The position numbers and the translations under genes are program-made. A DNA stretch of 64,000 bases from Erythrocercus mccallii (Eukaryota; Chordata; Aves; Passeriformes; Dicruridae). The DNA is taken from assembly GCA_013397435.1 (NCBI GenBank), contig VZRG01001521.1, positions 1,761 through 65,760 of the forward strand, written 5' to 3'. The notes beneath the pieces are model-generated. The model made no database searches, was not told the origin of the DNA, and was given only the letters and a program-made list of their open reading frames with translations. Positions 13,802-25,687 of this stretch are shown here, one piece after another. Every line of letters starts with the position of its first letter. The stretch's first letter is position 1.

Positions 13802-14708
13802 CATTCATACAAGTGAGTCTCTGCTTTCACAGGGCAAAAGAGCATTACTGGTTTTATTAGTCTCATGCAGCTGGCAATGGTGTTTTTTCTGCTCTGTGCC
13901 TTTGCTGCATCTTCTTGGAGTTCCTGCAGCCTATGACTTAAATTCATCCATATCAGATAGAAGCCCTTGGATACTAAGGAGCTTTTCAATACTGAATGAG
14001 CCAGTGTGTAGGTATTCAAGTTATATCACAGGTTAGTGAGTTGTTTTTTTAGATAGGCCTATTTTTAGATTTGCCTATTGATTGATAGGAATGCCCATTA
14101 GCTAACCATTGGATTAGTGATTCATGGCTAGGGTCTTGATGCAACAACCCTTTAGTGATAACTAGAGCCAGCTTTTGGATTGGATAGATGATTTCAAAAG
14201 ACAAAGCATTTATATATTTTATTTTTATTTCATTTTATTTAGGAGCTAACCAAATGCATATATTTTTCTTAGAAAATTCTCGTTCTCTGGGGGCTCACAT
14301 AACAGGTGCTTCTTTGCTAGAATAAGCATTTCATTTAAATAGTTTTTATTTAACTGATTGCTTTATGTAAAACCAAGAAGAAAGATATAGCCACATACTG
14401 ACAATCTTGCTATCTATTCTATCTTACTATGCAATGGAGTCTAGCTCTTTGAAGATAAGATAGTAGTGTAATAATCTAGTTAGCACCTCAGTTGTAATGA
14501 ACTGAGGCAATTGATGCTCTTAAGAGGAAAGACCTGATTTTCTTATCAGTGATTGTTCAATCTCTGTAATGCATATCCTGTGCATATAGTCACAGTCCTA
14601 CATTTCTGACTATGTGAAGGGTTAGATGCTATTACTTGAAGCTTTAATGGTACATCTTGATCCCTATGTTTTGAATCATGGGCATTCTTTTCATGGCACA
14701 GGGAAAAT

Positions 14709-14795
14709 GTGTGGGTGGGGTGGTTTTTTTGTTTGTTTGTCTTGGTTTGGTTTTGGGGTGGGGTTTTTTGGTTGGGTGGTTTTGTTTGATTTTTT
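14709..14795 (+). repeat. G/T-rich low-complexity tract
   Basis: About 85 bases are made almost entirely of G and T in runs such as ggtttt, gttt and ggggtgggg, ending in poly-T and then poly-A. It is simple sequence. The G runs could form quadruplex-like structures, but spacing is irregular. Confidence 0.8.
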
Positions 14796-15021
14796 AAAAA
14801 AACCCCACTGAGTCAGGAAGCCCATGAGTAGAGACCAAGAGAGCCTCTAGATTTACTCATTAGTATTCATTGAATACAAATGGAGAGCAGGTGTTGCAAA
14901 GGGCTGGATCCTTTGCTATCAGGCAGAGAAACAAGTTTTTTGTTATTGCTAGAGCAGTCACTCTAAACACAGTAACTTAATCTCACAGTAATCTCATTAC
15001 CCTGAGTTTTTTTCTTTTTAG

Positions 15022-15107
15022 CTGTTGCTAATGGATCACTGTATTGGTGCTGTTTAATATTATTAGCAGTTGAAGGAATGTTGCAGTTGTTCATATGGTG
15101 TGCCAAG
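15022..15107 (+). other. Candidate alternative non-coding exon in the SOCS5 intron
   Basis: An 86-base interval is preceded by a continuous pyrimidine tract ending in TTTTTAG and followed by CCAAG|GTAAGAG, a near-consensus 5' splice site. It contains stops in all three forward frames, so it would be untranslated leader. It lies in the right orientation inside the SOCS5 intron. The splice signals are seen directly. That it is used is inference, since good splice pairs also occur by chance in long introns. Confidence 0.25.
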
Positions 15108-16369
15108 GTAAGAGCACAGTGGCACCCTCTGTGGCTCTTTGGGTGAGTTTGTTCTACTGCTAACAGTGGTTTGACTGTTCCACTGCAGTTCCATTGCAAT
15201 CTTTTGTTCTGCCAAGCACCATCATTTGGCATTAGTGCTTATTGATTGAAGTCTTTCATACAGAGACTATGTACAAGTACACTTCCAAATTTCCAGGGTT
15301 TTAAGATATGGAAACTTTGTTCTGCTCTACATTGTTGATGGAATTCCTGACTAGCAAGCTAAAACGCCTAAAATGTGAAACTTGGCCAAGATATAGTCAA
15401 TGTATTTGCTGAGCAATTTGCTTTGAAGAAATTTAGTTCTGACTTTTTAATGTTTATACTTACACTATCTTGCACAAAAAAAAATTTTGAAGTATATTGA
15501 TGTTATACATATTTTATATATATCAAATTTTGTGTATGTTTACATATAACTAGACACTTGTTTGTTCAATTATACAAACTCAGCTAAACTAAGGGATTTT
15601 TTTGTCTCTTAGTCTTAAGAAAGATCTTACTTCAGGGGCTGAACCTGCAAGGCTAATGCTTTTAAGTTTTTTTTTACTTGAGTTTTAATAATGTGAAAAA
15701 ACCAAGGGCAGAATTTCAGAAAGCTTCACATTCACTGAAATCATGATTCTTAGCAGAGGTCAAAATATGTTTAAAGTCTTTTAACTTTTCTGGAAATCCC
15801 ACTTAAAATTCCTACTTTTAGCTAGTTTCCAGAATGCTGGGAATATTTTTAAACCTTTTTTGTTTGTTTGTTTGTGGGGTTTTTTTTGTTTTCTTAAAAG
15901 ATACACTGTAACTTGCTTGTTCATGAGTTGTCATTGCACATGCTTTATGTGTTCAATGTACAGAATATCCAGAACAGTCTTAGTTTCGATTTTTCTGGAA
16001 AATTAGTCCATAATTTTAAAGTTACAGTAAGACCTTTAAGTGAATTTTTGATGGCATTAGAAAACCAGAATTTCAGTTCCACTGCAATTTAGTGATAGTG
16101 TTGATGTTGCAGCTGGCTGTGCTGCAGCAGGATCCTGCACACCAAGGCCTGATGGGTATTCAGTGGCAGAAATCGCAGGCATAGAACCACAAGGCACAGG
16201 TTTTTTTTCAGCTGGGAAGTTGCAGAGAAATGTTTCTGATAGCTCTAGCTGGGTATAGTCTAGGATAAAGTTGCCTGTGGATTAAAGTGAAAACATGAAA
16301 CAGGCTAGACCTACTGGCAGCCTTCCAGCTGCTTCTCCTTCTTCTTTGCAGGGTTTATGTTCTTTTACC

Positions 16370-16392
16370 TTCCCCAGGCCCAGCCTGGGGAA
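16370..16392. other. Short perfect inverted repeat (10-bp stem, 3-base loop)
   Basis: The sequence TTCCCCAGGC, then CCA, then GCCTGGGGAA forms a perfect 10-bp stem. No longer flanking pairing is seen, so it is shorter than a typical microRNA precursor. No function is assigned. Confidence 0.7.
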
Positions 16393-19300
16393 CCAGGTGC
16401 TTGCTGCCAATTAGTCTTGTCAAGACAGCCCAGAGCTTCTCTTGACAAGCCTGACTGCTGACAGCAGCTGTGGGGTAGTCTTAGGCAGGATTTTAACTCC
16501 TTGCTTGCCAAATGCTTTGCAGGTTAAATCCTCCGGTCTCATTCGGCAGTTATTCAAATTGGCTTCTATTTTATGAAAATATATTCTATACAGAAACAGA
16601 TCTAAGATTTCCAGTGCTGCAGTAGTGATAAATTTACTTGCCAAACTTCTGGCATGAAAGAATGTGAGTTGGGAGTTAAGCCATCATGAAGGTCACTTCA
16701 TAAGTTTATGTTATTAGAACTGTCCATATCAGGCCACCATCTACTTGCTCTAAAGCGTAGCTGCAGCTGGGTACCAGCTTGGGCTGTTACTCTTCTCAGC
16801 TGTTATGGTTTTAGAAACTTTTGAACTTTTGGGTCCATTTCACTTAAATTTGAGAGAAGGGCTGCTTTATTTTATTTTTCTTGCAAATTGCATGAATGGC
16901 AGTAATGCCTTTCCCTGTGTGGTCGCCATTGTAGATACGTTGCTGGAGAAAGACGAGTACAACTTTGGTTTTATCAGTTAATAAGAGGTGGCAGGTAGTT
17001 AGTGTTGGAGAATATGATCTTTTGCTTGATCAGGTTAAAAGGACACATAAAAAGTGCCTGAGTGCATGAGAAAAGCTCTGTGTACAGGAGGTACCTGTAA
17101 GCTGATGGGGGGGCACGGGTACATTGGTGAGGGAGAGGCATTAGACAGGCTCTTGAGGTTTTGAAAAACGTAGTGAGAAGAAATAGGACTGTTAAACCAG
17201 TATAAATTGATCCCAGAACAGAAGGACTGTGTTTGGAAAATAGGCCATTTGCAATTGAATGAAATGCTCTGTTTACAAAATATATTAAATGGGATGTTTT
17301 TACTGAGCTAGTCAAAGATGTGGAATGTAATTTGACTCATCTTTTCAACTTTGCTTCCAATTTCCTTTGCTTTTAGTGAGGCACAGCTATTAAGGTATGC
17401 TTTTTCTTAACTCAGAACTCCCAAGAATTACATACAAATAACCATTAGATCACTGTTTATATCAATTTGAGACCTATTTATATTTTAGAACTTTGTAGAG
17501 GAGGATACGCTTCGTTAGTGTTCTTAAAAGTAGAAACAAATTCTTCTCTACTAGGGGAGAGCTCCATAACTTTTCTCAGAGTACTTACCGCTTTTGCAGA
17601 GGTCATCAAGAGGGCTACTGTACTTAAATTGAACACTGACTGGAAGCATTTATTCTGTCCACATGAATTTTAAAAAAGTATAATGGCAGCTTCTGTGTGA
17701 GGAGTTAAACATAGCAGTATGGGAACCATTACTATACTATGTCACCTAGAGTTCTCTTTCATGGCACATACTTTACCTTGCTAACTTAATGCTTGTTCTT
17801 TTGGTTTTTTCAAATGTTAAGGTGAAATTGAATTACCTGTTAAGGGTGTATGGAGGTAATTTAGAGGAAACTGGTTCCATTTAATGTTGCTTGTGTGAAT
17901 TTACATGTTACAATGAGTGGCCACCATCAGGATACTGCCTAAATTTGAAGGTTTCTTGATTTGGAATTAATGTGTGCCACTGTCTTGAATTTGCAGTTTC
18001 TAGCACAGAGATCTGTCACTGTGTGGAGTTCTTGGTAAATTTTATATAGTGTTACTTCTGTTTTAATATCTGAAACTCATGTTTGCTCTGTGATTCTTAC
18101 ATAATTAGAACTACTAGCTTTGTTCATGATGGTTCTGTTATTACCTACTAGACTTGTGTAAGTAGAGGGAAAGGAGTATTTAAAAAACAGTTGTCTCTAG
18201 TTTTGGTTCAGTGCCATAACTTTGTTTGTCCATTGATGGCTTGTCTGCTTCGGGGATTTCAGATTTTCTGAACAGCAAAGAAATGGATAGCAACTGTACA
18301 GTACTTTCCAATCCAGAGTGAACACACATAGTCCCAACATTGTCCTTTTGGAAACCCAAAGCCTAAGGGACTAAGACTAAGGGACTTACAAGAATGTTCC
18401 CCCTGTTGAAAGTCTTGGAGCAGTGTTCTTGAACTGAAGGTGTAGCTGCTTGGGAAGAAACTGGCAGAACATCAGCTGTACAAGCTAAGACTGCTTTTGC
18501 TCATTGTAAATCTGCACTGGGGAAGGGGAGGAGTTTACTTCTTACTCTAGGTTGGAACAATGGCAAAATATGGTTATTTTACTTTGACTTGACAGTCTGC
18601 CAGCTTTTTAGCAGAATGCATCAAGCCAACTCAGCATTTTATTTTTGAAATAATAGGTTTTCAGTGGCTGAACTTTCAATGCAAGTATTCAAAGCAGCAT
18701 CTTAAGTAGAGTCCTAATCTCTCTCTTTGCAGCCAGAGCCCCACAGCTGAGAATGGAGATTTCTTTTCAAAGTAGCCATCTAAGAACTTAGTAACTTCAG
18801 CAGGACTAACCAGTGCTGCTGTGGAAGGAAGCAGTCTTGCCCTGGCTGCTGCTTCCTCCCTCCTCATCTGCCCCTTCCATGTGTTACCTTGAATGTTTGT
18901 ACAGAAGTCATAAACCAGATGGAGTAAATGACGGAGACTTTTTCTGAGAACTCATTTTAGTCTGGATCAGTTCCTTGAGCTGGTCGACTGAGCAGCCATA
19001 TGGTGTACAGACCACCTCCTGCACCAGCACAGGTGGCCAGGGAGAGGCTGACGCCATTTCTTTTGGTTGCACTGCTGACTTAGGCCAATTCTGTGTGTTG
19101 TTGGAATTGTAGTTCTGTATCCTTTACCTCTTTTCTGGCAGGTTTGAGTTTTGGTTTGAGGAGTCAAACCTTCGTATTCACCTTCCTACGCAACTGCACT
19201 TCCAGTTCATCAAAGCCTGATAGTTAAAAACCAGTAGTACTTTATCTTAATAAGGCTTTCATGAGCACTTGAGACGCTTGGCCCCTTTACCTTGTTTAGT

Positions 19301-20161
19301 TAAAAAAATATCAGCCACCTTTTCCTTCCAGGCCTCTAAATCAGCTCTTTGAGCTGTCTGCAGTGAGCACATTTTTGTGTGTGTAAAAAAATGCATGGTT
19401 CCTCTTGAGCCAACAAATTCCTTGTTTTTTAAGAAACGTTATCTCTAGTATTACAGTAGTAATTCATTATTTCTGGAATGTGCATTGGAAAGAAGGAAAT
19501 TGCTTTGTAATCCTTAGTATTGCCCTTCCTTCCTCAAGTGGGTTACTTCAGATGTAGGGGGTTGCCAGCCTTATTCACTTTGACTGAATAAGGTTGAGGA
19601 GCGCTTACGGGAGCAGCTCCCCCAGTGCATCCCTACAGCAGCAGCCTGCAGCTGGCATTTGGCAGTGTGCAGGTAGGACAGTGACCTCTTCAGCAAGCCT
19701 CCCTTAATGGAAGCAAATGTCTTTAATAAGAGTCTCTTGTCACTGCTAAGCAAATCATTTTAAGGAATGACACACATAGAAGCAGTGTTTACCTCCAGTC
19801 TTCTACTTGTACCTCCATGATCTGTGGAGGTGAGCTCTGGGGTCATGGAATGTGGTAGCTGGTTTGCCTGTGTAGGCTCCAGCTAACATTGAACTAAACA
19901 GTGTGCAAGGAGCAGGGAGACAGATTTCTCTCGCTCCCTTCTTTTCCTTCTCCTGTTAGGTTACTGGGTTTTTGAGTTGTGTCTGGTTTTGTGTTCCTTC
20001 ACTGCTTTGACTTTGTTATCTTTCAATGTTTTGAAGCTATCATCTTACAAAAATACCAAAACAAATAATCTTGTAGGTTCTTGGTTTTCTTGAACCTGTT
20101 CTGTGAGGTGTCTTACTTTATGCAGTGTATCATCTTTTGTGAATATGGTACAACGAGTTAA

Positions 20162-21086
20162 NNNNNNNNNNNNNNNNNNNNNNNNNNNNNNNNNNNNNNN
20201 NNNNNNNNNNNNNNNNNNNNNNNNNNNNNNNNNNNNNNNNNNNNNNNNNNNNNNNNNNNNNNNNNNNNNNNNNNNNNNNNNNNNNNNNNNNNNNNNNNNN
20301 NNNNNNNNNNNNNNNNNNNNNNNNNNNNNNNNNNNNNNNNNNNNNNNNNNNNNNNNNNNNNNNNNNNNNNNNNNNNNNNNNNNNNNNNNNNNNNNNNNNN
20401 NNNNNNNNNNNNNNNNNNNNNNNNNNNNNNNNNNNNNNNNNNNNNNNNNNNNNNNNNNNNNNNNNNNNNNNNNNNNNNNNNNNNNNNNNNNNNNNNNNNN
20501 NNNNNNNNNNNNNNNNNNNNNNNNNNNNNNNNNNNNNNNNNNNNNNNNNNNNNNNNNNNNNNNNNNNNNNNNNNNNNNNNNNNNNNNNNNNNNNNNNNNN
20601 NNNNNNNNNNNNNNNNNNNNNNNNNNNNNNNNNNNNNNNNNNNNNNNNNNNNNNNNNNNNNNNNNNNNNNNNNNNNNNNNNNNNNNNNNNNNNNNNNNNN
20701 NNNNNNNNNNNNNNNNNNNNNNNNNNNNNNNNNNNNNNNNNNNNNNNNNNNNNNNNNNNNNNNNNNNNNNNNNNNNNNNNNNNNNNNNNNNNNNNNNNNN
20801 NNNNNNNNNNNNNNNNNNNNNNNNNNNNNNNNNNNNNNNNNNNNNNNNNNNNNNNNNNNNNNNNNNNNNNNNNNNNNNNNNNNNNNNNNNNNNNNNNNNN
20901 NNNNNNNNNNNNNNNNNNNNNNNNNNNNNNNNNNNNNNNNNNNNNNNNNNNNNNNNNNNNNNNNNNNNNNNNNNNNNNNNNNNNNNNNNNNNNNNNNNNN
21001 NNNNNNNNNNNNNNNNNNNNNNNNNNNNNNNNNNNNNNNNNNNNNNNNNNNNNNNNNNNNNNNNNNNNNNNNNNNNNNNNNNNNNN
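20162..21086. other. Assembly gap (925 N)
   Basis: A run of 925 undetermined bases lies in the intron. Open frames that span it are artefacts of translating N. The flanking sequence is ordinary AT-rich intron. Confidence 1.
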
Positions 21087-21734
21087 GGAAATTGGGTGTA
21101 AAATATGAATAATAGATTTCCTCTGAGATATTTTGTTATCTTTTGACCAGCCCTGTTTGAAGTGAAACTCAGTGGGACAGAAACTGAGCTGCTTTTTTTG
21201 TAACAGGCCATTGAAAAGCTCATTGTAGAGGATGCACTAAACCCCTCTAATAACTCTGTGTATTTGACAGTTTTTGGATACAATATGTGATAACAGTAGG
21301 ATAATTGCAACACAAAAAATTTGTAATCCTTTTCCCCAAAAATCTTCTGGTTGCCTTTTCTTGAAAACATGATGTAGAGTCAATTCTTTTGGTCTCAGAA
21401 CAGCTGAATCTAGTTGCTGGCAGATCAGGGCATGCAAAATGCTATTTTTCAACCCAGGGGACTGAAATAAGAGTGGCTTGAGACCAGACATAGATGGCAG
21501 AGCTGAGTGGATATGGTACAGGGATGGGTACATAAATACATCCCTTTAGATTGAAGCCCTTTCTCTCAGACTATCAGTGAATTAAGGACAGTTTTTTGTT
21601 GAAAAGGGTTAGGCTTGACATAAACGGCAATGAATACCATGCTCCCATCTACTGGAGATCCATATTAGGTAATTTTCTAGGCACTGTTGCCAAGACCGTT
21701 GTGTAACATCTGTCACAAGAGAGTTCCCAAACGT

Positions 21735-21832
21735 TATTGGGCAGCCTGATCTAACATCGAGATTAAGGCAGCTCTGAGAAGGAGGTAGGATTAGATCATT
21801 TCCAGAGGTATTTTTTTTTCTATTCTGTTTTT
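21735..21832 (+). mobile_element. Degraded CR1 LINE 3' end fragment
   Basis: The ordered blocks ttgggcagcctgatctaac, aaggcagctctgagaaggag, aggattagatcatttccaga and a terminal tattctg match the last 100 bases of a CR1 element in + orientation. Divergence is higher than in the other copies, so boundaries are approximate. Confidence 0.7.
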
Positions 21833-23047
21833 ACCAGAGAGAGATTTCTCTAGTCTGAGAAACATATTTACTCAGGAGTCTATGGATAGGGAAAAAGAAA
21901 TCAGGAGGGGGGAATGGTTATTGGAATGTGTTTTCCTTTTTCATCCCTCTGACTAATACTCTGTCTCAGTCTGCCTTTGCTGTTACCATAGAGCTGACTT
22001 CAAAACAACAAAGGAAATAAAATTATGCAGGCCTCACTCAACACTTCATAACAAGACAGTAAAAGTAATGCAATTAGCCTAACCCTAATCTACACTGGAA
22101 GAGCTGCCTATTACCTAAACCTGAGTAAAAGATTCAGAGTCAGTGTCTTCCATGCTAGAGTTGTATGGTTACTGGACAAAAGGAGTTAAATTTCACTTTT
22201 TCCCTTCTGATGTAGAATTTCCCCAAGATAGATCTGAGATGATTGACTATAAACTACTGTAAAAGGATGATTTCTTGTGCATGTGATACCCATGCAGCAT
22301 TTTGACTGTAAAATAAACTAACCAGGATGAGAAAATAAAGGAAAAATTCTGGTGACAAGGCAGGTGAATGTTAGGGAAACATTGAAGTCCAGGCTTTTAC
22401 CTCTGTTATGCTAACAGATAATTTGTTTATTTGAACTAGTGAACCAGACTAAGAGGGATCTGAGGGAATTGTATAAATGAGGAGCCTGACTCAAGAGGTA
22501 TGCTTGGCAAATTCCATATGACATCTTGCTTCTCAAAAATAAGGATACCGGGATTTCCACAAACAAACATAGTTATTCCAGCCAAGAATATATCTTCTTG
22601 CTATGTGGGGAAAATTCAGATATTTGTTCCTCTTGAGTATAAAATTGTCTGGATTTTGGAGACCTAGTTCTTCCAAATTGTGATATGAAATGTTTTGTTT
22701 CCAAGACTTTGGCAGTCTGAAAAGCCCATTATCATGAAAGTGCTTTGTAATGGGTGGAGAACTGGGATGGTGTGCTACTCTTAATGCTAATTGAATGGCT
22801 GCATTATAAAAACCTGTCTTATTCTTTGTTCAATACAGATGAGATTCTCTGAAGAAAATAAAGAGTGCTATTGTACTATCTTTTAATGTTTCTATTGCAG
22901 GCTCTCAATATATATTGTATAGCACTTCACTATGAGGTGATGTTTGCCCTCAGCCTGGTCTGTATTCTGCCTGCAATTTCCCTTAGGGATTATATAGCTT
23001 TTTTCTGCACATATACAACCCTTATTTTTTTGTTAAATTATTAAATT

Positions 23048-23091
23048 AAAAAAAAAAACAACAAAACAACCAAACAAAAACTGTCAGTAAT

Positions 23092-23127
<36 letters not shown>
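23048..23127. repeat. A-rich tract followed by (TA)n microsatellite
   Basis: An A-rich tract with scattered C (about 23048-23080) is followed after 15 bases by sixteen uninterrupted TA dinucleotides (23096-23127). This is low-complexity sequence, likely to vary in length between individuals. Confidence 0.9.
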
Positions 23128-23132
<5 letters not shown>

Positions 23133-25595
23133 AACCATACTGAGTAATTTTTAAACTGGGTAAACTGTGAGAGTGGAACAAGTGTATTATCTTTCAGACA
23201 GAGCACAGCCTTGACTTTGAATAGTGTTCCTGTGAAGTCACAGGCAGAGAGCCCTAGCTAGATCTTGTGACATTTCTGAAAAAGTGGTCTGAGTTTTCAC
23301 AGTAATCTGTTAATATGTGGTATTTTAGGATTACAAACAAGTTGTAACTGTAGCTTTATCATATTGCTTAAAAGTCTCTTTGTTGTCTCAGCATTTGTGC
23401 ACTCAGAATACTTGAAGACTACACTCATGCAAACTTCATGCCTTTGAATGTCTTTAAATTTACTACAAATGGGAATATAGCACTAAGGTACTACTGCTCA
23501 TTGCTTCTGTAATCCCTGTAGAGTGCTTATTATCTGTTACTTTTAAGATCATTTATGCCAGTTCAAAGTAGGTAAAATGATTTTAGTTGAAAAGAGATTG
23601 TGTTAAGCACATCAGTAGAACTTTTATTTTTCTTAGAAAAATAATTGGGTGTTTTTTCTTAGAAAATCTGCAAATGGTTGAATTCACTTTGTGGATTTTG
23701 ATGGAATGAAATTGATTTCCTGTTTAGGCTAGAATAACCACTGGCGGTACTCCTTTGTAAAACTGGGATGGCTTTAGAACCAGTTCAGAAACAATTTTTA
23801 TTTTTGTCAAGCTTACTGCTGCCACAAGAAATCTATGAAACCACACATCTGTTACACATTGATTTTAACTAATTTAAAATCACTAGGTTGAATTTTAAAT
23901 ACTTTACCAGTGACTCAAGTTTTATTCTAACACAAGTCTGAGATGTTTAACTGAGACAATTTGCCCAAAGTCAAGGAAGTGTTTTCCATTAGGGAGGGCT
24001 GGTTCCCAAAGAAACCACTCCCTCCTGGAGCCACCTGGCAGTTTGTCCAACAGGCTGTGTCAGCTGGCTGGCAATGGTGATGTGATAGTTGGTGCTTTGA
24101 CTGCTCATGTTTCTGAGCTGAACTGAGAAGAATAGGGATATATAAAGCTAGTACCATTACGCATGACACTTCGGGGTAAACATCCATGTGGGTTTTTTAT
24201 ATTTTTCATGAGTTAAAATGGTTAGCATGCAGCCCCTTTGCCGCCTGTGCCCAGTAAAACAGCATTGCTGGTTTTATTTGGAATGGAGACGAACTTCAGA
24301 GGGTTGAATGAGCCAATGTTTCAAGTCAGGTTTTGTTGGATAGCCCTTATTCTAGCATCTTTACCTTGCAATTGCTCTGTTAAGGCCCTGCACTGAACCA
24401 ATTATAATAGGTTTGACTGTCTTGTGTTTGTAAGCTTGCTAGGAACATAATGAAGAACAAAAGAAATGAGAGTAAATGTTACAGTTGCAAAAGAACTGTA
24501 CTTGTGCTTTGATCCTTGTCTGGTATAAATACTTTGTCACTCTGTTGCTCTCTGAAAAGGTTACTTTTATGGAATCTCAATAGCAATAGTGCTTTAAAAA
24601 TGTTTCAGCAATTTCAGTGCTTCCAGAGGTGAATGGAAACTAGGAATACTTGGACTTTTCTGCCATTGCTCTGGAGTTTCTGCCTAGGAGTATTAACTTT
24701 CCATATCCACCTAGTGATTGCTCAACCCTGTAACTTTTCATTGAAGTACGTGTGCATCACATTTCAGTATTTTTCTTCATGTTCTGTACATAAAGCTTAA
24801 ATATAAGTTCTCAATGTTTTCTGTTAGCTCTTACTGCTTTCCTGGGCTTGGATCTAGCTTGGAGAAGCAAATTATTCTCCTCAGTTCTGTTACTGTTAGA
24901 TTTCTGACAGTGGTGAGAGCGTATTAAATGCCTCAACTCCTCTTGGATTTCTGAAAAACAATGATGATTATTTTAGGGAAGTGCTGACCTACTCTGTTAA
25001 TAAAGAACTTGTCTTGTATTCCACTTTACCATTTTTAGAATCATGGTTCATATTGCTCTTGCTTCACAATCATGTAACATCCTTGTGGAGAGTACAGCAG
25101 TTGCTTACCTGGAAAAGTAATATTAGAAAAGTGTGTATTTTTAGCTGCCTTTTGATGTGATGTAGCAGCTGGAAACGAGGAGGAGAGACAGTATGTGGCA
25201 ATCTGACAGCATTGCCAACCACAACTTGGGAACCACTGTTTTGGACTTCAGACCAAAATGTGGGAAAACCATTTCATAAGCTTGATTATGCCCATTGTGC
25301 CTGGCACTTCAATGATCCAGATACTGTGGCTTTGCTCTTGGTTGTCAAAAGTTTTATTTCAGATTCCTTCCCATGACTGTACTTGACAAATGTTGTTAAT
25401 GTATAAAAAAGCAAGTTCTGTGAAGCTTTTTGTTTATGTTAATATGTATTAAAAATATATAAAGAGCAGACAGTTCCATGGGCACATTTCAGAAATAAAT
25501 AATAAAATATCCCTTTGATGTCAGTGACTAACGTTAAATGTCTAAATTAAGAGATATTCTAACTATTAACAAAATTTCTGCTTTTCCCTTTGTAG

Positions 25596-25687
25596 TAATC
25601 ATGTCCACAAGTCAAAGAAGGAATCTAGCAAGTTCATGTTGAGGTACATTCTCAAGACAAGACACAGTGGCTCATTTGCTTTTCTGG
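25596..25687 (+). other. Candidate alternative 5'UTR exon in the SOCS5 intron
   Basis: A 92-base interval follows the pyrimidine tract TTTCTGCTTTTCCCTTTGTAG and is followed by CTGG|GTAAGAAAGG, a good 5' splice site. It begins TAATCATGTCC and lies about 2.4 kb before the SOCS5 coding exon. An ATG inside it does not join an open frame of note, so it would be leader. Splice signals are seen; use as an exon is inferred. Confidence 0.25.

Larger units (their letters stand above)
13802..20161 (+). other. Intronic DNA without confirmed genes
   Basis: This AT-rich stretch has no recognisable protein. It holds a G/T-rich simple tract (14709-14795), an exon-like interval with strong splice signals (15022-15107), and a perfect 10-bp stem hairpin (16370-16392). 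The 113-codon minus frame at 16974-17315 resembles no family and is probably chance. The stretch ends at an assembly gap. Confidence 0.6.

Noticed and set aside
20045..21370. 441-codon minus frame and 332-codon plus frame across the gap
   Set aside because: Both are mostly translated N bases; the real residues on either side are short and unrelated to known proteins.
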